Origin: Allodiplogaster sudhausi
Taxonomy: Eukaryota > Nematoda > Chromadorea > Rhabditida > Diplogasteridae
Assembly (NCBI GenBank): GCA_945643635.1
Contig: CALZFC010000021.1
Span: 4,017,001-4,081,000 of the forward strand
Length of the DNA: 64,000 bases
Direction of reading: 5' to 3'
The notes under the pieces are model-generated. The model ran no database searches, had not been told where the DNA came from, and was given only the letters and a program-made list of their open reading frames with translations. Shown piece after piece: positions 1 through 12,971 of the stretch. The first letter of the stretch is position 1, and each line of letters starts with the position of its first letter. Both the position numbers and the translations under genes were made by a program.

Positions 1-3000
1 CCTTGACGACCGAGACGCAACCTAACCGTCTCTCATGGACACTCGTGGTGTAGAATGACGAAACCCCCTCTTTCTCCCCCTTCCCTCCTCCCAAGGTAAA
101 CAACCGCAACGCGAACCGCGCTCGCATCTGAGCGAGAGCATACTTCCAAACACCCAATTCTTTGGACCATTAATGGGTCATATAGATCGACTTTCCACAT
201 AATATTTACTTTACAAGAAAGAGCAGTTAAAACTGAGTCGGATACAGCTTTTTCATCAAAATCTGAGGATACTTTTTTGGGAATACGTATGTATTTGAAT
301 GCTGACTGTTGAAGGCGATATTGCTGAATATTTTTTAGCAAATATTTAAAATTAGTTCTTTTGAAATATCTAGCACCCAATAATGGTTATTCCCGAATTC
401 TTTGCAGTTCTTTCATGATCTACCACTCAAAAGTACTCAAAATGTCAAGAAATTTCATTTTTACGAGCCAAGATGGCGAAATAAATGTACGAAAACTCCT
501 TCAAAGCCAACTATCAGGTCATTTGTGAGCCGGATTTCTAGAAAGGTCATAACCATTCGAAAGAGCAGAGACTTTTATATAATATATCCACCGATGAAAT
601 TATATTTAAATCTTTCATGATTAATTTAAATTATTAATTTAAAATTATAATTAAACCTGTACATGTTTCAGAAATCTTGAAATTTCGAAAAAAAATCGAC
701 TACAGGATTCGACTATTTTGAGCTGTTCTGCGAAAGCTGGTAAAAATCGAAACTATGTTCGGAAAACTCTACAATAATGTTTGTTGAGACGAGAAACATG
801 AATTTGATGTTCATTTTCTACTTTTGAGTACCATCCATGGTACTTTTGCCAGAAGAATGAAAAATAAAATGCAAAAAAATTTCTTGACTATTCCGTTTTA
901 AAATTGATGAAGTTTGAAAGAAATTATGGTTTGCAGCCAAAGCCGAAGTTTGCTCAGAAACCCATATTCAAATGCAGATACCCAAAAAAAGGATCGGAGA
1001 TTTTTCCTCGTAGACACATATTATGTGTAATTTTTTTCTCCTCTTTCTTATGGAAGATTCAGTTTTCTGCAAGTCATAATAATAAAAATAGTTATTACCT
1101 GAAAACGACATTTCAAAAAATTCAATTGACCAAAAGTTATAAAAATTTTAATTTTTCGAATATGGTCATCTGGGACTTTTTTGTGTAGTTTTCGACAAGG
1201 ACTCGAACAGTGAAAAGAATATTGAGAAATATTAAGTATAACGTTAGATATGGTCATCCAAAAGTTATGAACATTACGACTTATATCTAAGTGAAAAATT
1301 TTTTTCTAAACTTTCTGACCGCCTAGACTTCGTTATGAACACTAGATATATCCCTCATAAAGTTTACAACGCTAAACTAAACAAAAATTCCTCAGGGCAG
1401 GCGCCTATACAAGCCTCCTTGAGTCTTACAGAGAGGCTCTCTTAATTAATGCTTCAATTGTAAATCTAATAAACAAAAGCGAGATTTTCTGCTCTAAACT
1501 TGAGCCCGGCTCCGGACAAAACATTTTGAGCTGGCAGAACCGTGTCCATTTAAGTTTGCTACTTCAAGGGCTATTCAGCTTCTGGCCAAAATGTATTGAA
1601 AAGTATTTTCATATCTTTAGTGGCTTCGCGTCTAGCTAAACAATTCTTCTTCGCACTTTTGCGACAATTCGCGCACCGTGCATGAAAGAACGATTTGGCG
1701 GTTATCCGTTAAAGATATGATTGATTTTGGCGACGTTGACCATCCAGTAATGTGGATCTTTTCTTAACGAGCTATTCGAGGAAGAAAAATTATTTTCTCA
1801 GCACATGTGAATTTTGCTTTGGTAGAAATCCTCGACCTCGAAAGTTTTAACGATTTTGTTTATTCTTCACAGATATAATGGGAATCATTAGCCGCACTCC
1901 TCTTGCACTTCTCCAACAACCCAATTACGGCCGAACGGTATGATCGTGCATTCAAATCGCTCTCTTTTTGTACTTTACTAGAAAGTGTCCTCAAGAGACA
2001 CCAGTAATTTTACCAAACTCAGCCGCGCATTCATTCTTAGCAAAGACGAACGATAGGTTCAGCACCAAAGTTCGACGAGTTTAGCTACTATGCTTAAGCA
2101 CGGAAATTCGTTCATCTAAAACTTGCTTTCAACGCGAGTGCAAGCGAAGAAAGAGCTATGTATGTTCCTGAAACGATGGGAGTTCGTCTCTAGCGAAATA
2201 GTGCACAAGAGGCGGAGAGATTGGCAGTAGCGTCGAGGGCACGTTTATATGTATGTTTCTTTTCACAATTACTCGGCAAGCCTTCTCTCGTGCCCTTCGT
2301 CAATCTTGGTCGGTTAATGAACTCTCCGCTTTTGGGCCCTCTATCGAAAGGAAAAGAAGTTTAGAAGCAGGTTTTACAAAAACACCGAACAGGCTCGCAG
2401 ATAGAACATCCACCACTGAATGCCTATTGTTAGATTCAACATCGTCGACAGCACTTTGATCAAGATTGAATGTTGAGGAAGTAACTTTTCGTGATCAAAC
2501 AACAATGTTGATAATTGCGCAATAATGACACAATATGAGTGTGCTCAGAGTGGGAGCATCGTAGGCAGACCGTGTGATGCCGTCTGGCGACAATGTCACT
2601 AGCCCGCCCCCTCCCCAAGTGGCCCCTTGCTGCGCCTCTTGCTCAGTCAGCAGTCCTCTCATCAGTGGTGAAGAAGGCAATTGATGATGAAGAGGCCTGT
2701 GGTGCTCCGCTCTCTTCTCTCTAGACCCTTGGCGTTTCAGTCCACGATATTGGAAGTCTTCTTAATTTTTACCTCCCAGGCACTCATCCGGCTGCGCCTG
2801 AATAAAGGTTCTCCAGTTTGCCTTGACTCCTAGTTAGCGATGTCCGAAAAGGCTGAATGCATAAACACTTTGCCATTTTAATCATATTTACGAATGAACC
2901 ACCCATTCTTTCATTTCCGAAATTCCCTCTTCTTTTGCCTAACCCTTTCAATGTAAGCGGAGAAACGACGAGAAAGAAATGGCAGGGGTGGTGTCTTCTT

Positions 3001-6000
3001 ATCATCCACGCCTTTTCAAAGCCTTCCTATGCACAGATACCTAAATAGGACGACAACTGGCAGAAGTTCCATTGAATGTATCACTCCTCGAGAAACCAAG
3101 TTTGCACCTAACAGCTTTTTACAATTTTCGTATTCCAAAAGACCAACTATCACCGAATAATATAAATCAAGGCATTGACTAACTTTGCTTTCTTTCCCAT
3201 TCTTTATTCGAGCCTACAGCTATTTTTGTTACTATGTCTACTCAATTCTAAAGGGGCATTAGTCATATAATCCACAGAGGCGCATCCCTCAATACAAGCC
3301 TTTCTCAAGTATATGCTCTTGCTTTCATACCTTGCGATCGCTAACACTTTATACTTCCTCCTCTGCTTGAGTGTCCCTTGTAGAATCTAACGACATAGAA
3401 TAGAAATAGCTGTTGATTCTTAAATTTTGTTTTTCGGCACGAGATATACTTCAAAACACAAAACAGCATATTCTTGAAAACAAGGCGCATCTTTGAGCCC
3501 TATATCTCTCCCATTCTCTCTCCCTTACTGTCTGTTTGGGGTTTCTTCTTCTTCCTTCTACGGCCCATTTCATTCTTCATTTATCAATTGCTTTGAACGA
3601 CGACAATAGGCCACTCGCTATGAAATCATCATCAACTGTTTATCGTGATTTAATCGACACGGCGTATTCACATATACTGTCTGTTAAAATATTCATAACA
3701 AGATAAAGGACCATTAGAATTATTTGAATAAAAGTCTTAGGCACACATAAACTTCTTAAGATACGCAGTTTTTTTCTAACACTTTTGTCATTTCTATTCT
3801 ATGTGAGTCGTGGGTGCATTCCCTACAATAAGCCATATTTTGTCTATAACTCTTGCGAGCACTATATAAAAATTTTTCGCTTCGTTATTATTATTTTCGG
3901 TTTGCTAAATATCAAATGACGATTGCCAGATTATCATGCAAATTTTATTTCTATACACATGCACACCTACTTGCATACATCCCGGCCAGCTTAACATTCC
4001 AATTGATCATAATATCATGAATTCTGGGAAATTTTCGTGATATTTAATAAATTCCTATGGAAGAGATAAATATGTGTAATTTCATACGAATATGTTTTCT
4101 TACAACCATTTTTTACATTTGTTTTTCCTTCAGCATTTGTGAGCTTTTTTAGTTTTATTTTTCCATTATACCAAGTTGACCTGGCATGAAAAAAGCGCCG
4201 TTTACTGCGTATTATACGCAGTTGCATTTTTCCATGAACATTTCTGCATATGTTTAGCATTAGCGGTTATGAAAATTGACCATATGTAAATATATAGATC
4301 TGTGTTTACATCTAAAGCGCTGTAAACTTATTTTTTCAGGATTTCGCATATTTTACGGTATAATTTTGTCTAAGTGCCGTATGATTTTCCAAAATAGTAA
4401 CAGCCAGAATTTTGCGAGAAAATTTCTAGCTTCCATCGCGAAATCTGGCAAAAATTTAGTTTTCAACGTCTATAATTTTCCGATTGTGTGAATTTGTATA
4501 TCTACATATCTATGCAAATATCAATGCATTTATACGAATGCAGATGAAATAACGGGCTGGAGGGAAGCTATAATTTGCAAATTCTTTTCAGATGTTAACA
4601 TTTTGTTCATAACTTTCTAGATTTCGATTATAATTTTTCCAATAAAAACACGCTAAAGTTGGTTTTTTGAGAGTTTGGCACGGATGTAAGGTTCAGTGTG
4701 GGGGTTGGCTCTGGCATAATTTCCATAAACTGCTACGCTTCACTGATGCCCCTCCACAAGTCGGCTGTAGCAACAGGCTGCTATGTATTCTGTGCTGCAG
4801 TCACTGCCCCGGTAAAGAATGTGATTTAAAAGAGCTCAGAAGAAGAGAGAATGAGAGAGAAAACAGAATGACGTGACAGTACCTCAGGCGCTGCTTTCTT
4901 CGGTCGTCAAATGGCCGGCCGCTGCCCCTTTGACCAGCCCCGAGATTCCCTCTACCCATAAATAGAAAATGACCAGACGAAGGGAGGAATTATAGATAGC
5001 GACGAAAAAATGTCTATCTTAAAAGTTCTCTCTTGCCACTTGCAGCCAATTAGTCTTACTTGCCAGATTTCTGTGTTCTGATCAGGAACGGTCGCTGCTA
5101 TTCAAGTTTCATCCTCACTTGAAAGTAGAACTGCTCGGTCAATCGACGAACCCTCTCGACCTTTCGACATTAGTGCCTTTCTGATTCTTTTGTCCCAGCT
5201 TTTCCTTTAGACGGATGGGTAGCACATCTGGTGAGGAGAGCTTGGGATGTTGAGAAAGAGATATGGAAGCAGAATATAAGTGAAAGAGAGGGAGTGCGTA
5301 AGCACATCGTGCACTATTTCGCAAGTCCTTGTCATCGTCTGGGACTCCAGTCAACCCCCCCCCCCTGCACTCCCCCCCCCCTTCACTGCTTCAGAGAGCA
5401 GTCATCCCTTCTCTCGAGTCGCCAACCGATCCAATCAAGAGAGCATGTCTGACCAGAATGCAGCGATTGAATTGGGGTGTGAGAAACAGAGAGAGAGAGA
5501 GAAAGAGAGAGAAAGGAAAAGGTATTGGGATAGCGAGATTACTCTGCCCTTGTTCCTTCATGCTCAAAACTGTATTAACTGAGACTGAGCAAGGAAGAGA
5601 AAATACGTTAGGAATATCGTCGCAAAGACTGGACGCATCAGACTCCCTGAAAATAAAATATTTTTAGTTTTTCTCACCTCGTGTTTCGATTTGTTATAGG
5701 CTGCGGCTGCCTTTTAAAAGAGAAGTTGAAGTTGCCTTTTTTTTGTGGAACACCTGGCTCAGCACTTTCTGCTACATTACCTAGACTTCCCTGCCATGGG
5801 CTCTCTCCATCATCAATTATTCTATTGCCTCGAGTTGTTCTCTCCGCGGCATTGAATGGTGGTGGTATTCTGCCGCTCTGTAGTTGTGCTGTTACTTTTA
5901 CTGCTGCATCCGAGCTAGTAAGTTAGCTTGTGTTATTTACATGCATATGTAGATATTGAATATCTGCATGTATTCGTACTATGACATTCTTTTGATCTTG

Positions 6001-6797
6001 AATCTGTGAGTTAAACTATCACCCATGTTTCCCCTGCTTTCCGGAAGATTAGAAGGGATCCTTTCTTTGCGCTCTTCGCACGGATATAAATGCCGTTTAT
6101 TTGGCTTCCGGCCCGACGTCGAATGAAAAGCTAGAGAAATCACAAGTAGTATTAATAAATTGTTTAGATTTTGTTAGGCCGCAAGTCAAATAGACGGAAA
6201 TTACATATATTCGCGCGGAGAAAAAAAAAATTATAGCTCCTAAGAGTCCGAAAATTGGGTCCCTGTCTAGGTATTTGAAATAGCCTTGTTACTGAGCAAC
6301 TTTTATGTCGGGGCTCTTGGCGCTACGAGCACTCCAGAAGGGTCTGCTCTTGTGAGTCCCTGGACGGCGTAAGATATACGTAGGACACGAAATGTGTAAT
6401 TTTAAGGGGTCTATATATCGGCCCACAGGGATCTTACAGACCAACTCCGTTGCTCATTCGACCCACCTCGACGCGCTGTGAACATCGACCTATAGAACAC
6501 ACTTAGGAACCACGGAGAAAAGAGCTACGGTATGACTTATAAATAGACTAGGAAAACAGTACAAAGTCCTAGGCCGAGCCTCAAATAGCGTCAGTTGCTC
6601 GTTGCGACCTTTTCTTGTTGCTCATCTCATGAGGCGGTCTCTCTCTCTCTCAGTCTGTCTTTCTCTGTCTCTCTATCTCATATTATTCCTTTCTCCAGTC
6701 TCCCCATGCCTCACACATTCCATTCAATGTATCTTCCCTCGAAAAGTTCCTTCGCTGTATGAACTTGTTTAGTTTTACTAGTGCTCAAGATAGGTGG
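1..6797. other. AT-rich intergenic DNA with scattered repeats, no confirmed gene
   Basis: No multi-exon coding signal is convincing here. Positions about 60-170 resemble 35,640-35,810 and look like a dispersed repeat. Around 5,350-5,530 there are C-runs and GA-repeats, and 6,630-6,720 is CT-rich. One short ORF, 2,577-2,684 on the plus strand, opens with Met-Pro-Ser-Gly-Asp-Asn-Val-Thr, carries an N-glycosylation sequon and a run of prolines, and could be a distant 5' exon of the receptor gene that follows. That link is only a guess from strand, composition and compatible splice phase. Confidence 0.5.
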
Positions 6798-9700
6798 ATG
6801 CCTTCATCGCCCGAGGTGTCCTCTACGGGGGAGGTGCCGCTTCCGGCGCGTGTTCTTGACGACGTCTACATCGGCTCAACCTACGCTGTGATTGGCCTCC
6901 TCGGTCTAGGTCATCAAATTTACCTAATTCTGGTCAAACTAGTTCAGTCTGAATATAAGTTTACTGAATTCCTAAGATCTCTTGAGTATATAAAAAATAA
7001 TAAGGAAGGACCCTTTCCAGGCGTGAACGCGCTGACAATGATGATGATCGTATGCAAGCGAGTGTTCCGTCTGTCTGCCTATGTGCTTATGGCTAACATC
7101 GCACTCGCGGACGGGCTGCTGCTTGCTGCGGCGGGCATTGCGTGTGGCTGGTCATACGTGGAGGGCGCCGCGCCCCTCCTCGCTCGAGGCTCCAATCACA
7201 CGAACTCTGTCTTCTCAAGGTTCATTCTCAGAATGTGCAAATTCATAGCAAGCGTTTTCATCCAAGTGAACAAGAAAGGTTTTCTTTTGAAAAAAAACTG
7301 CTTAAACACAAGGAAAAGGGGCTTGTTTTTTTATGGATGTGTGTAGTCTGTTCGTCGTCTTGTTTATGCCAATTCTCGTTCTACACGAGACTCGAGTGAA
7401 CGTTGAAATTTGAGATGCACAGTAGCTGCTTGTTTTCGTGCGATGAATGACGATTACGACTTCTTGGATGTGACATGCGCTTATTTGTGCTAGTTTTTGG
7501 GCCGGGCAAATCAAATTTTCGCACGCAATTGGCTAGCATATGACCAGACCAATTATTGTTTAAGTATGAGAACTCCAAAATCGTTTGCAGTATCCCTCCG
7601 TCTTTCACTCTGAGAAGCAGCGAGACGGTCCGCTATGTCTTGTCCGCAGTGCAAATCGCATCCTGGACTGCAGGTGAGAAATTTGCATGTAGCAAGTCTG
7701 CATTTTATTTACTGATCTAATACATTATTATAATGTGACAACACAAGGAGATTTGTTCTCGACTAACGAGAAATGCGAAGAGGGAATTAAAAAGAGAGAA
7801 AGCGCGAGAACCGGGAGACAGAAATTGCTAGAAGTGGCGGGGACAAAAGTCAACGAACTGCTCGACTCGCCGCAGGAATGGGGTTGGCAAGACCCAGAGG
7901 GAGAGGTGGTGACGAGTCCCCGCGGAGATGGCAAGGTTCAATGACCTGTGCGAGAGAGAGAGAGAGAGCAGATCTTCGGAGACGAGTGAACGACTATTAT
8001 GAATTGGGGAATTAAGGAGGAAAGCCTACATAAGTTCATCTTAGCACTGTAACGATTATTCATTAAATTAACTAAAGCTTATTCTTTACATCATTCCGAT
8101 AGACTTAACTGTAGTATATGGTGATATCAAGAAAGAAGATTATCATAGCTGCACTAGCTGCACTATGCCCTTGCCCTTACGAAAGTACTCCATCCTGAAG
8201 CCCTATATATGTAAACCGTCACCTGAGTCATTTGTACACTGTGTTCTACCCGGCTCATCTCGTGCTCTACATAACTTATGCTACCTAGCAAGCAACATAA
8301 CTGACCCTTAAAGATCGCTCAAAAATTATACAATGACTCTCTCGCTCGCCTCACATGAAGGCAATGGAACGGAAATTTAAAGTAAAAATTTCCACTCCAT
8401 AATAGAGCAAAAAACAACCAAAATCTTTCTGTTCGCCTGAGCTTTGTAGTCGCGTCTCTCTAAATCACATGCTCTCTCGCTCTTCTATCTGGCAAATAGC
8501 GAGAATTGAAGAGTGAGTTTTAAGTTGCGTTGACAGGCGTCGCCAGCTACACGTTGCTCGGCTTGAACCGCTGCATCGCCATCTGCTACTACGGGACGCG
8601 CGCTCGTGCCTGGAATCAAATGCCAGTGGCGGTCGCTGGCTCACTCGCCACCTGGACACTCGGTTTAGCCGCCGGTCAGTCGTTTATTCACTATATTTAA
8701 AAAGAGATGTAGAATTGTTCGATTTCCTGATTAACTCCTATAGTTAGAGAAGTTCCATTTACTCAAAGCATATTTGAAAACACATAAAGTATTAATTTTT
8801 TGATACCCGTTCGAACAGCTAAAAATAGTTCTTTACGGTTCAAACAGTTAGATATATGTACTTTGTCGATTGAAACCGTGGCATGAAACGCGTGTCACGA
8901 TTTATGCGCCTATCCTGCGCTTTCTGCAACATTTGCGGGATTTATTCACGTCATTCGCTGCATTCCAAAAAAAAGAAAAAAAAGAAGGCTCATAGTGACA
9001 AAGCAAACAAACCCCACAAAACATTGAGAATTCACAGTATTACTTGTGATTTCTCTACTTTAAAACGACCTTGGAAGCCAAATAAACGGCATTTACATTC
9101 GCGTGGTGAGCGCGAAGAAAGGATCCCGTCTGATACCCGGAAAGCAGGGGAAACGAGGGTTTCCCTACTTATATTAGACTTTAAAATAGTCCATTATGCG
9201 CATTCGTACTATGTAAATTTATTTTTTGTCGAAACTGAGTAACCTAGGTGGGAAGAGGAGAAGAGAATTTTTTTTAATTATTGATTCTTTATGCATATAT
9301 TTTTCTTTTGTTACGTATACTGGGCAAGTGTATTCCCTGCCCGCCTAATCCGCTACCTTGTTATTTAGAATATCTCAATAGCTCTAAATGCAAAGCACCT
9401 TCTTAAGATTTTCTATTTCTTCCGCTCTCTTTTCAATAATATTTTTTACCTTTCAATGGCCTCTCTTTTTTCAACACTTTTGCATTATATTTTCATACTG
9501 ATACTAAGTATATTCATAGACTTTTCTGACGCAAATTGGATTTGCAATGAGGCAGTTCGTGCTATGGGAAAGACTTTTCAAATTTTTTGGTGTCGGCATC
9601 CCAGGTGCAAAATGTGGTTTCGGCAAATGTTGTGATGGCCTTGGATTTAGAACCATGCCAGCCATAATTACTTACTGCACCACTTCATGTATTTGCCAGT

Positions 9701-12700
9701 TGCCAAAAATATCCCTGAAATTTACATGTGCAAAGTGCAGCTGCAAAGCAATAACAGCTTGGGCTCGCAGCTCTTAGCCAGAGTAAACGGCCAGTGGCGA
9801 TCATCCGAAGAGCAACACAGACATCTGACAATGAGAGAAGATTGAGCGATCGGAGAGAGAGAGAGAATAGAGAGCGAGATGAAGAGAGAGAAAACACAGA
9901 CACAAAGAGGGAAGGAAACAAAGAGGCGAAGACGAGGGAGCGAAGAACACAGAGACCAAGAAAGAAACCGAGAGAAACAAAGACAAAAAGAGAGTGAACC
10001 GCAGAGTCCGAGACAGAGGGAAAGAGTGACATGAGAAACAGAGAGCAAAACCAAAGGAAGAGGTAGAGATGGACATAGACACTGCAAGTTGACAAATCAG
10101 AATTCGAAGAGTAATGGAGCGGCGGTGAAGGAAAACAAAGGGTGCGATGAATTGGAAAAGAGGAAACAATAGTTAAAAGGAAACGCCGCATAAACAGCAG
10201 CGTCCCATCGAATACGAGTGCCAGGTGCCATAATTGCAGAGGAGTAGCCATGACGTCAAGGGAGAGTCATTTCTTAGGACTGTTGCCTGCGGCCACGGAA
10301 CGGGGCTCCCCTTGTTTGCGTACATACATGTGTATGGAAGCTGGCTAGTGGAAGCTAGAGGTTCTTGCATGAGGAAGTGTTCTATTACACTGAAACAGAA
10401 AAAAAGTTGAAGTTAATTTGGAAAAAAATATTGTAAAAAAAACATGCTTGAAAATGAATATGAAGCAGTACGAAAATCGACGTGAATCGATTGTCTTTCT
10501 TCAGCAATCGGCGGGACCTTTCCGAGCGCCCTGATTGGCATCCACCCCGCCATGTACACCATGACAGTCATCGCACCCGTATCCGACAAACGGACGCGTA
10601 CGCCTCCTTTACTTCTCTTTTTCATCAACTTTGAAAACTAACCATTATAAGAATAAAGCTGCTTTATATGTAACAATACAAGATTAAGAAAATCAGTATT
10701 ATTTTTAGTTAATAAATGTGTATCTTAATGTCATAATAGATTCTTCTGTTTGAGGCTGCTTCATCTTTGTGCTCGTGTCGCTGAACGTGGCTGCCCTCCT
10801 CGGCCAGTGGTGCTGCTCGCTGCTCGTTCTCTTGAAGATACGCTACGTCAAGCAGAAGATTAGCAGGAACAAGCTGAATCAGAACAGCGCAAATCGCTTC
10901 AGGAAACAGGTGCTTTGCAGAATAAATATTATATGTAAGGTTACAAGCTTCGTACGAAGAGATGTCGATTGCAGGCGAGGCTGACGTTCCAGTTCTTCTA
11001 CCCGTCGCTGCTCTGCACGCTGTCGTCGATGCTGCTCTTCGCGAAGCCTCTCCTCTTCCACGCGGGCGTGCTACACAAGTGGCCACTCGTCCTTCTTCAT
11101 GTGGTCGGTTTCTCATAATGCTGGAACGTCTGGCACAAAGGGAAGTGGCTAAAAGAGCTGTCTGAGGTGTGGCTCTGCAACCACTCCTGCAATCCCTTCA
11201 TCTACGCTTACTTCAACGACCGGATGCGCATCACTTACAAGCAGATGCTGACATGCGCGACGTTGAGGTGACTATTTTGATTATTCACTATTAGTTTGAA
11301 TTTTCATAGCTGACAGAAACCATTTTTCAACGGTTGGTCAAAAAAGGTCTGACATACGATCCAGTGAAAATTAATCAATTAACAAACTTTGTTGCATGGA
11401 AGTGCGCCTAAACACAATCAAAAAATATATATCTTCCAGACAACGGAAAACTTTCCACACGCAATTTGTGGCTTTCGCACAGCACATTCGAATTGTTTCT
11501 CACAACACAAGAATAGAATGTGTTAAGGCCAACGTTTCTTGCTACTCTCTTGCTCAAACGAATCCTAATGGTTTCAACGGTAGGAATTGAGGCATTTGGA
11601 AGCGTCGCTTCAAATCGGCACCTGCACCTTCTTTCGCCTCTCACTCTTCTTCTGTATCTCTCTCTGGCTCCCCCCTCTCTCTCTTTCTCTCTCTCTCTTT
11701 CTCTCTCTCTCTTTCTCTCTCTCTCTCTTTCGGATGTTCCAACACGAACATTCATTCAAAGAAAATTAGCCAGTATATTGACTTTTCAGGGTAACTTGCA
11801 GTTTTATGATAAAAAGATGGAATTTGAGAGCTAAATTGATATAAAAAAAAGCTGAATAACAAGCTAAACTTGTTTGTATAACCTCATTAGAGCTGTCGTC
11901 GTTGAAAGCAGTGAGAGAACCATTACAAGCACCCGGGTACAACCCTTCGCCCGCTAATCCACCGTTAGCGACCTAACTGCTAGAATTCCAGCAAAATTGA
12001 TAATTATGTGGGGGTAAAAATGTTGGGCCATCAAGTTATCAGCGCTTTACTTTCTTGTGTGAGTGTATTCTCTCTATGAATCATCGGCACAGGTATGAGA
12101 TCACGAAACGCCGCGTCAGTCAGACCTTCACGCAAAGCAGGCACATGTCTCGGTTTGTATCCTATTTTTCTCACTCTCTTTTCTCTATCTCACATTTTCC
12201 TAATTTACCTGCTTATCGTCTTGCACTCATCATACCCTTTCACACATGCCTTCTTTTTTCCTCTCCTCATTTCCTCACTTGAATCCCTCTTTTATAAAGG
12301 TTTTTAATTACCTTCAAACGTGTAAATCAAGTTTCATCACATTTGCCTTTAAAAAATCTATAAACATCTAAAAATGGCCTACATATGTAAAAAGAGCAGC
12401 ATAAATGAAATATAACAACAATAAAACAATGTATGTATATCATGATAATTCGATTTACAAAAAATGATCGCAGGCGCTCGAACGGGATCAGCGCGCGGCC
12501 GACTCGGATGTCCGTTCGCTCTTTGCGCGGCGTCGCCGGCGCAGCGTCCGCAAGACGAGACGCCAACTTTGTTCGCTCCTCGCTGCAGCTGCAGAGTCGC
12601 GACTTCGAGCAGCTCTGCGAGTTCATGATGCGCGTCAACCCCTTCTACGACTCGAGCGAGGGCTGGCGCGAGAGCAGCGACGAGGATGACAATATCGATG

Positions 12701-12840
12701 ACGTCATCATGCCAACCGCGCCCACGACGCGACGTCTCGCGCCGAGTATGCCGCCGGCGCCCCTTCAGCCGCCTCCCTTCGGCGTCTGCCGCCAATATCG
12801 CGGCGGACGCGGAGGCCGAGCAGCGCACACCGCCTTTTAA
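6798..12840 (+). CDS. Rhodopsin-type seven-transmembrane receptor (orphan, nematode Srx-like)
   Basis: A plasma-membrane GPCR, ligand unknown. Coding exons: 6798-6903, 7021-7219, 7591-7673, 8537-8674, 10505-10597, 10755-10909, 10975-11107, 11156-11267, 12093-12152 and 12474-12840, giving 481 residues with all phases matching. Helix 1 has the conserved Asn (residue 38, GVN), helix 2 the NIALAD motif with Asp66, helix 3 ends in Asn140-Arg141-Cys142 in place of Asp-Arg-Tyr, and helix 7 carries NPFIY at 315-319. Helix 5 and a basic loop follow at exon 6. The tail of about 160 residues is long, with an acidic SSDEDDNIDD patch and a proline-rich end. No Cys is visible at the usual top-of-helix-3 position. 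The exon at 10975 meets an in-frame TAA unless a 48-base intron is removed. Met at 6798 is the first plausible start in the exon; an extra upstream exon is possible. Family assignment beyond class A is tentative. Confidence 0.85.
7722..7965. repeat. Dispersed repeat copy, matches 53,435-53,640
   Basis: In intron 3 of the receptor gene. The string TGTTCTCGACTxACGAGAAA recurs at 53,465, and both copies are preceded by an AATAATGTGACAA-like stretch. The purine-rich body makes a long but non-conserved ORF. Degree and full length of the match need alignment. Confidence 0.5.
11108..11155 (+). other. Probable 48-base intron containing an in-frame stop
   Basis: Without splicing, the receptor frame reads ...VVGFS then TAA (11116-11118), then continues open through 14 more codons into the helix-7 sequence. 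Removing GT...AG 11108-11155 joins G of a split codon to AG, restores Glu, and leaves about 61 residues from the start of helix 6 to NPFIY, a normal spacing. The segment is 16 codons long, so it keeps frame. Its 3' end (GGCTAAAAG) lacks a pyrimidine tract, so stop readthrough, a pseudogene allele or a base error remain possible. Confidence 0.5.
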
Positions 12841-12965
12841 AGAAACACATTTGTACCTCCCCCGATTGTGTTGAGTCCTATAGAATCTCGGCGATCGGCC
12901 GTGAAATATATCCCGAACAAACTAAAATGGGCTAGTTTTTATTGAGTTTCGCCAATTTTGCGTGA

Positions 12966-12971
12966 AATAAA
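12966..12971 (+). terminator. Poly(A) signal AATAAA of the receptor gene
   Basis: A perfect AATAAA lies 126 bases after the receptor stop codon, at a normal 3'-UTR distance. Confidence 0.6.

Noticed and set aside
8883..9242. 119-codon ORF with a Cys-x2-Cys pair in receptor intron 4
   Set aside because: The spacing does not fit a zinc finger and the poly-Lys comes from an A-run; no splice-compatible context.
9685..10251. Minus-strand 188-codon ORF in the receptor intron
   Set aside because: Ser/Leu/Phe repeat translated from GA-rich low-complexity DNA; other frames there are equally open.
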